Source of the DNA: DATCYZ01 sp036526195
GTDB lineage: Bacteria > Pseudomonadota > Gammaproteobacteria > Burkholderiales > SG8-39
DNA length: 26,863 nt
Assembly (NCBI GenBank): GCA_036526195.1
Contig: DATCYZ010000108.1
Coordinates: 1 to 26,863, forward strand
Direction: 5' to 3'
The position numbers and the translations under genes were made by a program. Positions 15,124 through 23,363 of this stretch are shown piece by piece (position 1 is the first letter of the stretch; every line of letters starts with the position of its first letter). The notes below the pieces were generated by a model. It was not told the DNA's origin and did not search any database. It saw nothing but the letters and a program-made list of their open reading frames with translations.

Positions 15124-16521
15124 ATGACGAACGATCCCTGCGCCCTCTCCGCCACCGAACTCGTCGCGCTGTACCGCGCGAAGCGCCTCTCGCCCGTCGA
15201 GGCGGTCGACGCCGCGCTCACGCGCATCGAGGCGCTGAACCCGAAGCTGAACGCCTTCGTGCTGGTCGACATCGACGGCGCGCGCGAGGCGGCGCGCGCC
15301 GCCGAGGCGCGCTGGCAGCGCGGCGCCCCCGTGGGCGTGCTCGACGGCGTGCCCGCCTCGATCAAGGACATCCTGCTGACGCGCGGCTGGCCGACGCTGC
15401 GCGGCTCGAAGACCGTCGATTCGAAAGGCCCCTGGGCGGACGACGCGCCCTGCACCGCGCGATTGCGCGAGGCCGGCGCGGTGCTGCTCGGCAAGACCAC
15501 CACGCCGGAGTTCGGCTGGAAGGGCGTCACCGACAACCCGGCCACCGGCATCACGCGCAATCCCTGGGACCCGACGAAGACCCCTGGCGGTTCCTCCGGC
15601 GGCGGCGCCGCGGCGGTCGCCGCCGGCATGGGCGCGCTCACCGTCGGCACCGACGGCGGCGGCTCGATCCGTATTCCCTGCGGCTTCACCGGCCTGCCCG
15701 GCATCAAGCCCTCCTTCGGGCGCGTGCCGGCCTGGCCGCTCTCGCCCTTCGGCACCGTGGCGCACGTCGGGCCGATGGCGCGCACGGTGACCGATGTCGC
15801 GCTGATGCTGGACGTGCTGGCGCGCCCGGATGCGCGCGACTGGTTCGCCCTGCCTTATGATGCGCGCGATTCGCGCATCGGGCTGAATGACGGCGTGCGC
15901 GGCCTGCGGGTCGCGTACTCGCCGGACCTCGGCCACGTGAAGGTCGACCCTGAGATCGCCGCGCTGGTGAAGGCGGCGGTGCAGAAACTCGCCGATCTCG
16001 GCGCGCAGGTCGACGAAGTCACGCCGATGCTCGACAACGTGGCAGATGTCTTCCGCGTCCACTGGTTCGCCGGCGCGGCGCTGGTGGCGCGCGGCTTCAG
16101 CGCCGAACAAAGAAAGCTGGTGGATCCGGGCCTGCTCGAAGTCGCGGCCGAAGGCGAGCGCATCACGCTGGTCGAATACCAGGCCGCGGTGCAGCAGCGC
16201 GGCGCCCTCGGCGTCGCGATGAACCTGTTCCACGAACGCTACGACCTGCTCGTCACCCCGACCCTGCCGATTCCCGCGTTCGAGGCCGGCCATGAAGTGC
16301 CGCCTGGCAGCAAGCTCAAGCGCTGGACCGAATGGACGCCGTTCTCCTACCCGTTCAACCTCACCCAGCAGCCCGCGGCCACCGTGCCCTGCGGCGTGAC
16401 GAAGGCGGGATTGCCCGTGGGGCTGCAGATCGTCGGCCCGCGGCATGCCGATGCGCTGGTACTGCGGGCGATGCGCGCCGTCGAGTCCGCCGTCGAAATG
16501 CCCGCCCTGCGGCTGCCGTAG
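15124..16521 (+). CDS. Amidase-signature-family amidase
   Basis: 465 residues, full length for the amidase signature family. The Ser-cisSer-Lys triad is complete: K81 (ASIKD), S157 (GGSSGGG) and S181 (GGGSIRIP), followed by GLPGIKPSFGRVP. These enzymes hydrolyse amides to acid plus ammonia and act directly after nitrile hydratase in known nitrile pathways, so this is the likely second step here, although it lies in the opposite arm. GatA is less likely since no gatB/gatC are near. The TAG stop runs straight into a palindromic repeat. Confidence 0.92.
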   Translation: MTNDPCALSATELVALYRAKRLSPVEAVDAALTRIEALNPKLNAFVLVDIDGAREAARAAEARWQRGAPVGVLDGVPASIKDILLTRGWPTLRGSKTVDSKGPWADDAPCTARLREAGAVLLGKTTTPEFGWKGVTDNPATGITRNPWDPTKTPGGSSGGGAAAVAAGMGALTVGTDGGGSIRIPCGFTGLPGIKPSFGRVPAWPLSPFGTVAHVGPMARTVTDVALMLDVLARPDARDWFALPYDARDSRIGLNDGVRGLRVAYSPDLGHVKVDPEIAALVKAAVQKLADLGAQVDEVTPMLDNVADVFRVHWFAGAALVARGFSAEQRKLVDPGLLEVAAEGERITLVEYQAAVQQRGALGVAMNLFHERYDLLVTPTLPIPAFEAGHEVPPGSKLKRWTEWTPFSYPFNLTQQPAATVPCGVTKAGLPVGLQIVGPRHADALVLRAMRAVESAVEMPALRLP

Positions 16522-16629
16522 AAAAAGGGGTCAGACCCCATTTCTCGGAGGGGCGTCGAAGAAAAAGGGGGCAGACCCCTTTTTCGGGTGCCGCGTCTCT
16601 TGAGAAATGGGGTCTGACCCCTTTTTTCA
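16521..16629. repeat. Palindromic terminator-like repeat, cluster D (three copies)
   Basis: Copies at 16521-16546, 16561-16585 and 16602-16629, spaced about 40 bp start to start. The first touches the amidase TAG stop; the last ends in TCA, the minus-strand TGA stop of the deacetylase remnant. The middle copy has one core change (GGGGGCAGACCCC). The cluster fills the whole space between two convergent genes. Confidence 0.87.
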
Positions 16630-16795
16630 GTCCGCGGACACGCCCGCCACCGCATCGCAGATGGCGCCCGGGGTGGTGATCCACAGGCGCTCGCGCTGCC
16701 GCACGATGTGGTTGAGGGCGCGGCGCAGGTGGCGCAGCCGGTAGGGCTGGCCGACGAGGTACGGATGCAGCGCGATGCCCATCACCAGCGCCTGG
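16627..16795 (-). pseudogene. C-terminal remnant of a polysaccharide deacetylase (PuuE-like)
   Basis: About 55 codons encode LVMGIALHPYLVGQPYRLRHLRRAL and then ERLWITTPGAI. This matches the C-terminal end of NodB-type deacetylases related to the PuuE allantoinase group, whose full length is near 300 residues. The NodB catalytic core is absent: upstream of about 16795 the DNA belongs to livH on the other strand. The remnant has no visible start and is presumably non-functional. Its stop abuts a palindromic repeat. An assembly join cannot be excluded. Confidence 0.7.
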
Positions 16796-16957
16796 GGCGT
16801 GATGATCGCCGGCCTGCTCTTCGGCGTGGTCGAGGCGCTGATCACCGCCCTGCTCGGCTCGACCTACACGCAGATCCTCACCTTCGCGCTGGTCATCGTG
16901 GCGCTGGCGGCGAAGCCGAACGGCCTTTTCGGCCGCGCCGAGGTGAAGAAGGTATGA
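16775..16957 (+). pseudogene. livH: 5'-truncated livH (branched-chain amino acid ABC permease), C-terminal end only
   Basis: The last 55-60 residues of a LivH-type permease are present: SAWGVMIAGLLFGVVEALITALL, then TYTQILTFALVIVALAAKPNGLFGR, with the family C-terminal motif P-x-G-L-F-G-R. LivH proteins are normally about 290 residues with eight or so membrane helices; only the last two remain. The ATG at 16775 is probably fortuitous. The stop overlaps the LivM start (ATGA), the normal livH-livM coupling, so the break removed the 5' part of a once intact operon. Confidence 0.8.
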
Positions 16958-19386
16958 AGGCCGCGCCGGTCATCGTGCTGGTGCTCGCCTTCGCCGGCGC
17001 GCTCGCCTTCACCGCGACCGCCAACAGCTATTACGTCTTCATCATGGCGACGCTGGCCCTCACCGCCATCGTCGGCATCGGCCTGAACATCCTGCTCGGA
17101 CTTACCGGGCAGGTGTCCTTCGGCCACGTCGGCTTCTACGCCATCGGCGCCTACACCGTGGCAATCCTCACCACCGCGGCGAAGCTGAGCTTCTGGCTCG
17201 CGCTGCCCCTCGCCATCGTGCTCTCGGCCGCCACCGGCGCGCTGCTCGCGATGCCCGCCCTTCGCGTGCGCGGGCCCTACCTCGCCATGATCACCATCGC
17301 CTTCGCCTTCGTGGTGGAGAACAGCCTGGTCGAATGGCGCGACCTGACCGGCGGCCAGAACGGCATCATGGGCGTGCCGCACCCGCAGCTTGCCGGCCTG
17401 CCGTTCGGCGAGCGCGGCGTCGCGCTGCTCGCCATCGTGCTCACCGGCGTGCTGGTGTTCGCGTTCTGGCGCCTGTCGCGCTCGGCCTGGGGCTCGGCGA
17501 TGCGCGCGGTGAAGGATTCCGAGATCGCCGCCGAATCCATCGGCCTCAATCCGGTGGCCATCAAGACGCTGGCCTTTGCCCTCTCGGCCGCCTGCGCCGG
17601 ACTCGCCGGAGGGCTGTTTGCCTCGCTCTCGGGCTTCGTCACGCCCTCCACCTTCACCATCCTGCAGTCGATCCTGTTCGTGCTGGTGGTGATCGTCGGC
17701 GGCGCCGGCACCGTCAGCGGCCCGCTGGTCGGCGCCACCATCGTCGTGCTGCTGCCCGAAGTGCTCGCCGGGCTCGCCGAGTACCGCCTGTTGTTCTTCG
17801 GCGGGCTGATGCTGGTGGTGCTGTGGATCGCCCCCGAGGGCATCGTCGGCGAGGTGCAGCGCTGGCTGCGCCGGCGGCGCGAACCGGTGGGCGTGCGCGC
17901 GACCCCGGACGCTTCGCTGCCCGGCGCCGATGCGCGCGTGCAGCTGGTGGTCGAGGACCTCACCATCGCCTTCGGCGGCGTGCAGGCGGCCACCGGCGTG
18001 AGCTTCACCGCCCCGGCGGGCGCGGTCACCAGCCTGATCGGGCCGAACGGCGCCGGCAAGACCACGGTGCTGAACGTGCTCGGCGGCTTCTACCGGCCGG
18101 ATGCCGGCCGCGTGCGGCTCGGCGCGCAATCGATCGACGGCCGCGCCGCCTGGCGCATCTCGAGGGCGGGCCTTGCGCGCACCTACCAGACCTCGCTGCT
18201 GTTCGGCAGCCTGAGCGTGCTGGAGAACCTGGTGATCGCCACGCCCGAGCGTGCCGGCACCGAGGCCGAGGCCGAACGCCTGCTCGCCTTCGTCGGCTAC
18301 CGCGGCGACCTGCAGGTGCGCGCCGCCGACCTGCCGCACGTCGACCGGCGCCTGGTCGAGATCGCACGCGCGCTGGCGACGCGGCCCGCGGTGCTGCTGC
18401 TCGACGAGCCCGCGGCGGGCCTGTCGCGCGAGGACAAGACCGCGCTCGCCGCGCTGATGCGGCGCATCGCGGCCGCCGGCGTGGCGGTGCTGCTGGTCGA
18501 GCACGACATGGCCATCGTCATGGGCATCTCCGACCAGGTGGTGGTGCTCGATGCCGGCACGCCGATCGCGGCCGGCCTGCCTGCCGACGTGCAGCAGGAC
18601 CCGGCGGTGCGCAGCGCCTACCTCGGCGAGGACCACGGCCGGCCGGCGACGCGGCGCGACGCGGCCGGCGGCGCGCGCGAGCGGCTGCTCGAACTCAGGC
18701 AACTCGAGGCCGGCTATGGCGCCGAGCCGGTGCTGAAGAAGGTGGCGATCGCTGTCGAGCGCGGCGAACTGGTCGCGGTGCTCGGCGCCAACGGCGCGGG
18801 CAAGTCGACGCTGATGCGCGCGATTTCCGGCCTGCACCGGCCGGTGCAGGGCGAGATCGCGCTCTCCGGCGAGAACCTCGCCGCGCTGCCGGCGCACCGC
18901 GTGGTGGCGCAGGGCATCGTGCTGGTGCCCGAGGGCCGGCAGGTGTTCCCCGAACTCAGCGTGCTCGACAACATCCGGCTCGGCGCCTACCTGCGCCGCA
19001 GCGTGCCCCCGGCCGAGATCGAAGCCATGTTCGAGCGCTTCCCGCGGCTGCGCGAGCGCCAGCACCAGCGCGCCGGCCTGCTCTCGGGCGGCGAGCAGCA
19101 GATGCTCGCCGTGGCGCGCGGCCTGATGGCGAGGCCGAAGCTGCTGTTGCTGGATGAGCCCTCGCTCGGGCTCGCGCCCACGGTGATCAACGACCTGTTC
19201 AAGGCGCTCGACCGGCTGCGCGAGGAACAGGTGACGCTGCTGCTGGTCGACCAGATGGCCGGGCTCGCGCTGTCGCTGGCGGACCGCGCCTACGTCATCG
19301 AAAGCGGGCGCATCGTCGCCTCGGGCACGGCGGCGGAGATCGCCGCCGACGGCGCGCTCGAGAAGGCCTACCTCGGCGCCACCTAG
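16954..19386 (+). CDS. livMGF: LivM-LivG-LivF fusion: ABC permease plus two ATPase domains
   Basis: 810 residues in one frame. Residues 1-305 are a LivM permease (TGQVSFGHVGFYAIGAY near 51-67). Residues 329-560 are a LivG ATPase with Walker A GPNGAGKT (363-370), Walker B LLLDEP and switch EHD. Residues 577-810 are a LivF ATPase with Walker A GANGAGKST (611-619), signature LLSGGEQQ (709-716) and LLLDEPSLGLAP. The first ATPase has LPHVDRR where the ABC signature (LSGGQ, or LPYG in LivG) should be, so the signature glycine is lost. Family substrates are branched-chain amino acids, amides, urea or aromatic acids. Start: ATG overlapping the livH stop; no binding-protein gene is in view and livH is broken. 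Its TAG stop shares CTAG with the stop of the convergent allF gene. Confidence 0.9.
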   Translation: MKAAPVIVLVLAFAGALAFTATANSYYVFIMATLALTAIVGIGLNILLGLTGQVSFGHVGFYAIGAYTVAILTTAAKLSFWLALPLAIVLSAATGALLAMPALRVRGPYLAMITIAFAFVVENSLVEWRDLTGGQNGIMGVPHPQLAGLPFGERGVALLAIVLTGVLVFAFWRLSRSAWGSAMRAVKDSEIAAESIGLNPVAIKTLAFALSAACAGLAGGLFASLSGFVTPSTFTILQSILFVLVVIVGGAGTVSGPLVGATIVVLLPEVLAGLAEYRLLFFGGLMLVVLWIAPEGIVGEVQRWLRRRREPVGVRATPDASLPGADARVQLVVEDLTIAFGGVQAATGVSFTAPAGAVTSLIGPNGAGKTTVLNVLGGFYRPDAGRVRLGAQSIDGRAAWRISRAGLARTYQTSLLFGSLSVLENLVIATPERAGTEAEAERLLAFVGYRGDLQVRAADLPHVDRRLVEIARALATRPAVLLLDEPAAGLSREDKTALAALMRRIAAAGVAVLLVEHDMAIVMGISDQVVVLDAGTPIAAGLPADVQQDPAVRSAYLGEDHGRPATRRDAAGGARERLLELRQLEAGYGAEPVLKKVAIAVERGELVAVLGANGAGKSTLMRAISGLHRPVQGEIALSGENLAALPAHRVVAQGIVLVPEGRQVFPELSVLDNIRLGAYLRRSVPPAEIEAMFERFPRLRERQHQRAGLLSGGEQQMLAVARGLMARPKLLLLDEPSLGLAPTVINDLFKALDRLREEQVTLLLVDQMAGLALSLADRAYVIESGRIVASGTAAEIAADGALEKAYLGAT

Positions 19387-20900
19387 CGTCGCGCGGAACG
19401 CTTTGCGGCGACGCGCGGCGCGCGCACGCATTGCGCCGCGCGTCGCGCCGCGGCCGCGTTCGAAGCCGCGACCGTGACACCGGCGGCCCGCAGCGTCTCC
19501 ACCTGGCGCGCGTAGTGCTGCGGATCCGCGTCGGTGCCGGTCACCGACGCGATGACCGGCGGCGCGTTCTTCCCGGCCTCGCGCAGCACCGCGGCAATGC
19601 CGCCTGCCGGGTCGGCGTGCGCGCCGTAGCCGATCACCACGTCGAGCAGCACCGCGGCGCTGTCCTTCGCGCGCAGCACGCGCCGCAGTTCGGCCATGCG
19701 CAGTTCCGGGTCGATCATCGGGTGCGGCCGGCCGCGAGTGTATTCATCGTCGCCGAGGTCGATCAGGGTGTGCGCCGCGCCGCGCGCCGCGGCGCAGGCG
19801 GTGGCGCCCGGCACCGGTGCGTTCGAGCGCACCGCGACGCCGGCGTCCATCAACACGACCTGCGCTTCCGCCGCCAGCGTGCCGCCGCTGAACAGGCCGC
19901 GGATCCAGCCGCTGCGTGGCGTCGCCGTCTTCGGGGTCCTGGATATCGCTGCTGCGCCCAGCGCGGCCTCCTCCAGCGTGCGCGCCATGCGCACGCCGCG
20001 CGGCAGTTTCGCCGCCGGCGCGCCGAGCAGGCACAGCACCACGGGCTTCGCGCAACGCGCCGCGCGCACGATCACCTTCGCCGCCACCGCGGCCGCCGGC
20101 GGCTTGGAAATCAGGATGATGCGTTTCGTCGCCGGGTCGCGCTCGAGCGCGTCGAAAGCGGCGAAGGTCATCAGGCCGTCGACCTCCAGCGACAGGTCGC
20201 GCCCGCCCACGCCGATGCCGTGCGAGACGCCGTGTCCGGCGCGCGCCAGCAGGCAGGAGACTTCCTGCAGGCCGGTGCCCGAGGCGGAGATCAGGCCGAC
20301 CGCGCCGCGCGGCACCGCGTTGGCGAAGGCGAGCGGCACGCCGCCGATCAGCGCCGTGCCGCAGTCCGGCCCCATGGCCAGCAGCCCGCGCGAGACCGCG
20401 AAGCGCTTGAGCGCCACCTCCTCGGCTACCGGCACGTTGTCGGAAAAGATCATCACGTGCAGGCCGCGCTCGAGCGCGCGACGCGCCTCGCGCGCGGCGA
20501 ACTCGCCCGGCACCGAGATGAGCGCGAGGTTCGCCTGCGGCAGGGTCTCGAGCGCGACGCCGAGCCCGGGCACGCCCTGCGTGCCGGCCGTGTCAGCCGC
20601 CTGCCGGTCGCCCGCGAGCAACTGTGCCGCGGTCTTGAGGGCCGCCTTCGCCTGCGCCGGCGTGCGCGCGCGCAGCGCGATGACGAGGTCATCCGCGCGC
20701 GCAGCGCGCGAGGCCGGGGCGAGCAGCCCGGAATCGGCCAGCAACGCCTTGTTCGAATCGCTGCCGATCATCAGCGAGGCCTGCAGCACGCCGGGGGCCG
20801 CGCCGAGCGCGCGCGCGATGCGCATCAGCGCCACCGAATCGGCGTAGAAGCCGCGCCGCAGGCTGTTGACCAGCGTCCCGCCCGCGGACTTCGCGCTCAT
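19383..20900 (-). CDS. allF: FdrA/AllF, oxamate transcarbamylase component
   Basis: 505 residues, FdrA family, with the succinyl-CoA-synthetase-like fold: N-terminal NSLRRGFYADSVALMRIARAL, ASLMIGSDSNKALL, GPDCGTALIGGVPLAFAN near 175, SASGTGLQEVSCLLARAGHGVSHGIGVGGRDLS near 200-230 and the C-terminal DVVIGYGAHADPAG. It was long labelled an acyl-CoA synthetase by fold. In E. coli, fdrA, ylbE and ylbF (now allFGH) together encode oxamate transcarbamylase, which turns oxalurate plus phosphate into oxamate and carbamoyl phosphate. It follows allG with a 19-bp gap and an AAGGGGA ribosome-binding site. Confidence 0.9.
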   Translation of the reverse strand: MSAKSAGGTLVNSLRRGFYADSVALMRIARALGAAPGVLQASLMIGSDSNKALLADSGLLAPASRAARADDLVIALRARTPAQAKAALKTAAQLLAGDRQAADTAGTQGVPGLGVALETLPQANLALISVPGEFAAREARRALERGLHVMIFSDNVPVAEEVALKRFAVSRGLLAMGPDCGTALIGGVPLAFANAVPRGAVGLISASGTGLQEVSCLLARAGHGVSHGIGVGGRDLSLEVDGLMTFAAFDALERDPATKRIILISKPPAAAVAAKVIVRAARCAKPVVLCLLGAPAAKLPRGVRMARTLEEAALGAAAISRTPKTATPRSGWIRGLFSGGTLAAEAQVVLMDAGVAVRSNAPVPGATACAAARGAAHTLIDLGDDEYTRGRPHPMIDPELRMAELRRVLRAKDSAAVLLDVVIGYGAHADPAGGIAAVLREAGKNAPPVIASVTGTDADPQHYARQVETLRAAGVTVAASNAAAARRAAQCVRAPRVAAKRSARR

Positions 20901-20919
20901 GCGCGGATCCCCTTCGCGC

Positions 20920-22344
20920 TCACGCGCGAATCCCCAGCGTTTTCGCGAACGCCATTAGCGCCTGGTCGAAGCAGGCAAGCGGCGCGCGCGCCACGCCCGC
21001 GCCCACCTGCCCGACGCCGGGCTCACGGTGCGCGATGCCGGTGTTGATCGCCGGCTGCACGCCGGTGCCGGCCACGCGCCGCACATCGATGCCGCTGGGC
21101 ACGCCCTGGAAATCCAGCGGCGGCAGCGTCCACTTCGGGTTGCGCGCGAGCGTGATGCCGTCCATGGCGCGGGTGTAGCCGAGCGCATCGCTCGCGCGCC
21201 CGGCGCCGACGAAGCCGACCACCGCCGGCGCGCCGGCCATGGCGAAGGCGCCCAGGCCGATGGTTTCCATGATCGCCGAATCGCCCATGTCGGGGTTGGC
21301 GTCGGCTTCGCTGAAGCCGGGGAAGTACAGGCCCTGCGGCATCTCCACCGGCGCGGTGAACCAGTCGTTGCCGGTGGCCGAGAGACGCACGCCGAAATCG
21401 GTGCCGTTGCGGCTCATCGCGGTCACCAGGCTGCAGGCCTCGATGCCGCCGAGCGGATCGGTCAGGCTCTTGCCCAGCGCCATGCCGATGTTGAGGAAGA
21501 ACTGCTCGTTGCCGGCGATGAAGGCGAGGCATTCGGCGAGCGTCGCGCCATCGCCGACCTCGCGCGCGAAGTGCGGCGAGAGCGCGCGCAGCACAAGGGC
21601 GGAACAGGCGACGTTCCTCTGGTGCATCTCGTCGCCCATAGTGAGGCCGCGGGCGACGAGCGGCGAGAGTTCCAGCCCCCCGGCGCGACGCAGGGCCGCG
21701 CCGAACGCCGGGCCGAACACGTCGCGCAGCCAGGCGAGGCGCGCGAGCACGCTCCGGTCATTCGCGCCGAAGCGCATCACCTTGCCGAGGCCCTCGTTGA
21801 TCATGCAATGGGCGCGGTTGCCGAAGGCGCGGTTCTCGACCACCATCACCGGCATCGACTGCGTGGTGATGCCGGTCATCGGGCCGACCGCGCCGAAGTG
21901 GTGGTTCGGGTGGAACTGCACGCCGCTGCCTGCCGCGAGTTGCGTGGCGGCCTTGAGGTCTGGCGCCCAGCCCTCGAAGACGATGGCGCCGGCGACCGCG
22001 CCGCGCATCGGCCCGCACATGCGCGCCCAGTCGATCGGCGGGCCCGAATGCAGCAGCACGTGTTTGCCCAGGCCCGGCAGCACGTCGCCGGCGCGCACCA
22101 CGTCGGTGAGCACCGGGTCGCCGGCCAGCAGGCGCTTCAGGCCTTCGGCGTTCGCCGCATCGATGCGCTTTGACTGCGCGCCGAGTCTCGCCAGCAGGTC
22201 CTCGATCGCCTCGCGCCCGGGCGCCGGCGGACGCCAGTCGACCTGCACGGTTTCGACGCCGCGACCGGCGAGATCGTCGGCGAATGCGCGCAGGCCGATG
22301 TTGACGATACGGGGCGCGCGGCCGAGGAGATTTTTTGCGCTCAT
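20920..22344 (-). CDS. allG: DUF1116 protein, AllG (YlbE), oxamate transcarbamylase component
   Basis: 474 residues, full-length DUF1116. Recognisable stretches are MCGPMRGAVAGAIVFEGWA near 109, GVQFHPNHHFGAVGPMTGI near 141, MVVENRAFGNRAHCMINEGLGKVMRFG near 165, GDEMHQRNVACSAL near 236, GNEQFFLNIGMALGKSL near 274 and the invariant-looking MSRNGTDFGVRLS near 309. In E. coli AllG is required with AllF and AllH for oxamate transcarbamylase. It leads the leftward pair and is divergent from carbamate kinase; a TATAAT box lies about 38 bp upstream of its ATG at 22344. Confidence 0.92.
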   Translation of the reverse strand: MSAKNLLGRAPRIVNIGLRAFADDLAGRGVETVQVDWRPPAPGREAIEDLLARLGAQSKRIDAANAEGLKRLLAGDPVLTDVVRAGDVLPGLGKHVLLHSGPPIDWARMCGPMRGAVAGAIVFEGWAPDLKAATQLAAGSGVQFHPNHHFGAVGPMTGITTQSMPVMVVENRAFGNRAHCMINEGLGKVMRFGANDRSVLARLAWLRDVFGPAFGAALRRAGGLELSPLVARGLTMGDEMHQRNVACSALVLRALSPHFAREVGDGATLAECLAFIAGNEQFFLNIGMALGKSLTDPLGGIEACSLVTAMSRNGTDFGVRLSATGNDWFTAPVEMPQGLYFPGFSEADANPDMGDSAIMETIGLGAFAMAGAPAVVGFVGAGRASDALGYTRAMDGITLARNPKWTLPPLDFQGVPSGIDVRRVAGTGVQPAINTGIAHREPGVGQVGAGVARAPLACFDQALMAFAKTLGIRA

Positions 22345-22381
22345 GTGGAGGTCCCGCGACCGGGGCCGCAGAGGCCGCGCG

Positions 22382-22405
22382 ATTATACCCGGCCGCTGCT
22401 ATGAT
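22382..22405. promoter_or_regulatory. Divergent promoter between allG and carbamate kinase
   Basis: Minus strand: a perfect TATAAT (22387-22382) gives a start near 22375 and a leader of about 30 nt for allG. Plus strand: TGCTATGAT, an extended -10 (TATGAT 22400-22405), ends 7 bases before the GTG at 22413, so carbamate kinase could be leaderless from that GTG. No good -35 boxes. Head-to-head placement would allow joint control of all four genes. Confidence 0.5.
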
Positions 22406-23363
22406 CGTCCGCGTGAAACAGCCCGACAGACTCGTGGTCGCGGTCGGCGGCAACGCCACCCACCCGGAGAACATCCGCGGCACCACGCAGGAACAGGAAG
22501 AGATCGCCTTCCGCACTGCGCGCGCGCTGCGCCCGGTGGTCGAGGGCGCGCGAGAGATCGTCATCACGCACGGCAACGGCCCGGTGGTGGGCAAGATCGT
22601 GCTGCGCCAGTTCTACGCCCGCGAGCACGTGCCGCCGATGCGGCTCGACGTCTGCGTCGCGCACAGCCAGGGCGGCATCGGCCACCTGCTGATGCAGGGG
22701 CTGGAAGACGAGTTCATGCGCAACGGCATCGAGCGCAGCGTCGCCTGCGTCGTGACGCGCGTCGCGGTGAACGCAAACGACGAGGCCTTCCAGCGGCCGA
22801 CCAAGCCGATCGGCCCGTTCTTCGAGGAGGCCGAGGCGCAGGAACTCGCGCGCACGCTGGGCTGGAACATGGTTGAGGATTCGGGTCGCGGCTGGCGCTA
22901 CGTGGTGCCCTCGCCGCTGCCGCGCGAGATCCTCGACCTCGAGCTGATCGCCGGGCTGGCGCGCCAGGGCATCGCGGTGATCGCCGCTGGTGGCGGCGGC
23001 ATCCCGATGGTGCATCGCGCCGACGGCACCTACGGCGGCGTGCCGGCGGTGATCGACAAGGACATGACCTCGGCGCTGCTGGCGAATGCGCTCGAGATGG
23101 ACGCGCTGCTGATCCTCACCGCGGTGTCGCGCGTCGCGGTGCACTTCCGCACGCCGCAGGAGCGGCAACTGGATCGTGTCACCGCGAGCGAACTCACCGC
23201 CCTGCGCGACGAGGGGCACTTCGCCGAGGGCAGCATGCTGCCGAAGATCGAGGCGGCGCTGCGCTTCCTCGCCGGCGGCGGGCAGCACGCCATCATCGCC
23301 CACCTCGACGAGGCGCAGGCGGCGCTGGCGGGCGACGCCGGCACCCATGTCGTCGCCGGTTGA
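22401..23363 (+). CDS. allK: Carbamate kinase
   Basis: 320 residues from ATG 22401, or 316 from GTG 22413, which fits the possible leaderless promoter and is closer to the family N-terminus. Family signatures are VVAVGGNATHPENIRGT, THGNGPVVGK, AAGGGGIPMV, IDKDMTSALLANALEMDALLILT and EGSMLPKIEAA. It makes ATP from carbamoyl phosphate, leaving carbamate that decays to ammonia and CO2. Its placement with allF, allG and allH argues for the AllK (YbcF) role and not arginine deiminase ArcC, since no arcA/arcB is near. It overlaps allH by 17 bp. Confidence 0.93.
   Translation: MIVRVKQPDRLVVAVGGNATHPENIRGTTQEQEEIAFRTARALRPVVEGAREIVITHGNGPVVGKIVLRQFYAREHVPPMRLDVCVAHSQGGIGHLLMQGLEDEFMRNGIERSVACVVTRVAVNANDEAFQRPTKPIGPFFEEAEAQELARTLGWNMVEDSGRGWRYVVPSPLPREILDLELIAGLARQGIAVIAAGGGGIPMVHRADGTYGGVPAVIDKDMTSALLANALEMDALLILTAVSRVAVHFRTPQERQLDRVTASELTALRDEGHFAEGSMLPKIEAALRFLAGGGQHAIIAHLDEAQAALAGDAGTHVVAG

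Noticed and set aside
15124..16521. GatA subunit of aspartyl/glutamyl-tRNA amidotransferase
   Set aside because: No gatB or gatC is adjacent and the gene ends an operon of catabolic enzymes; a general amidase is more likely.
16521..16629. CRISPR-like array (regular repeats with short spacers)
   Set aside because: Only two or three units, spacers of 14-20 bp that resemble each other between clusters, repeats that are variable hairpins at gene ends, and no cas genes.
16864..19431. 855-codon open frame on the minus strand
   Set aside because: Antisense to the LivMGF fusion, whose Walker and signature motifs are unmistakable; the frame itself is His/Gln/Arg-rich shadow sequence.
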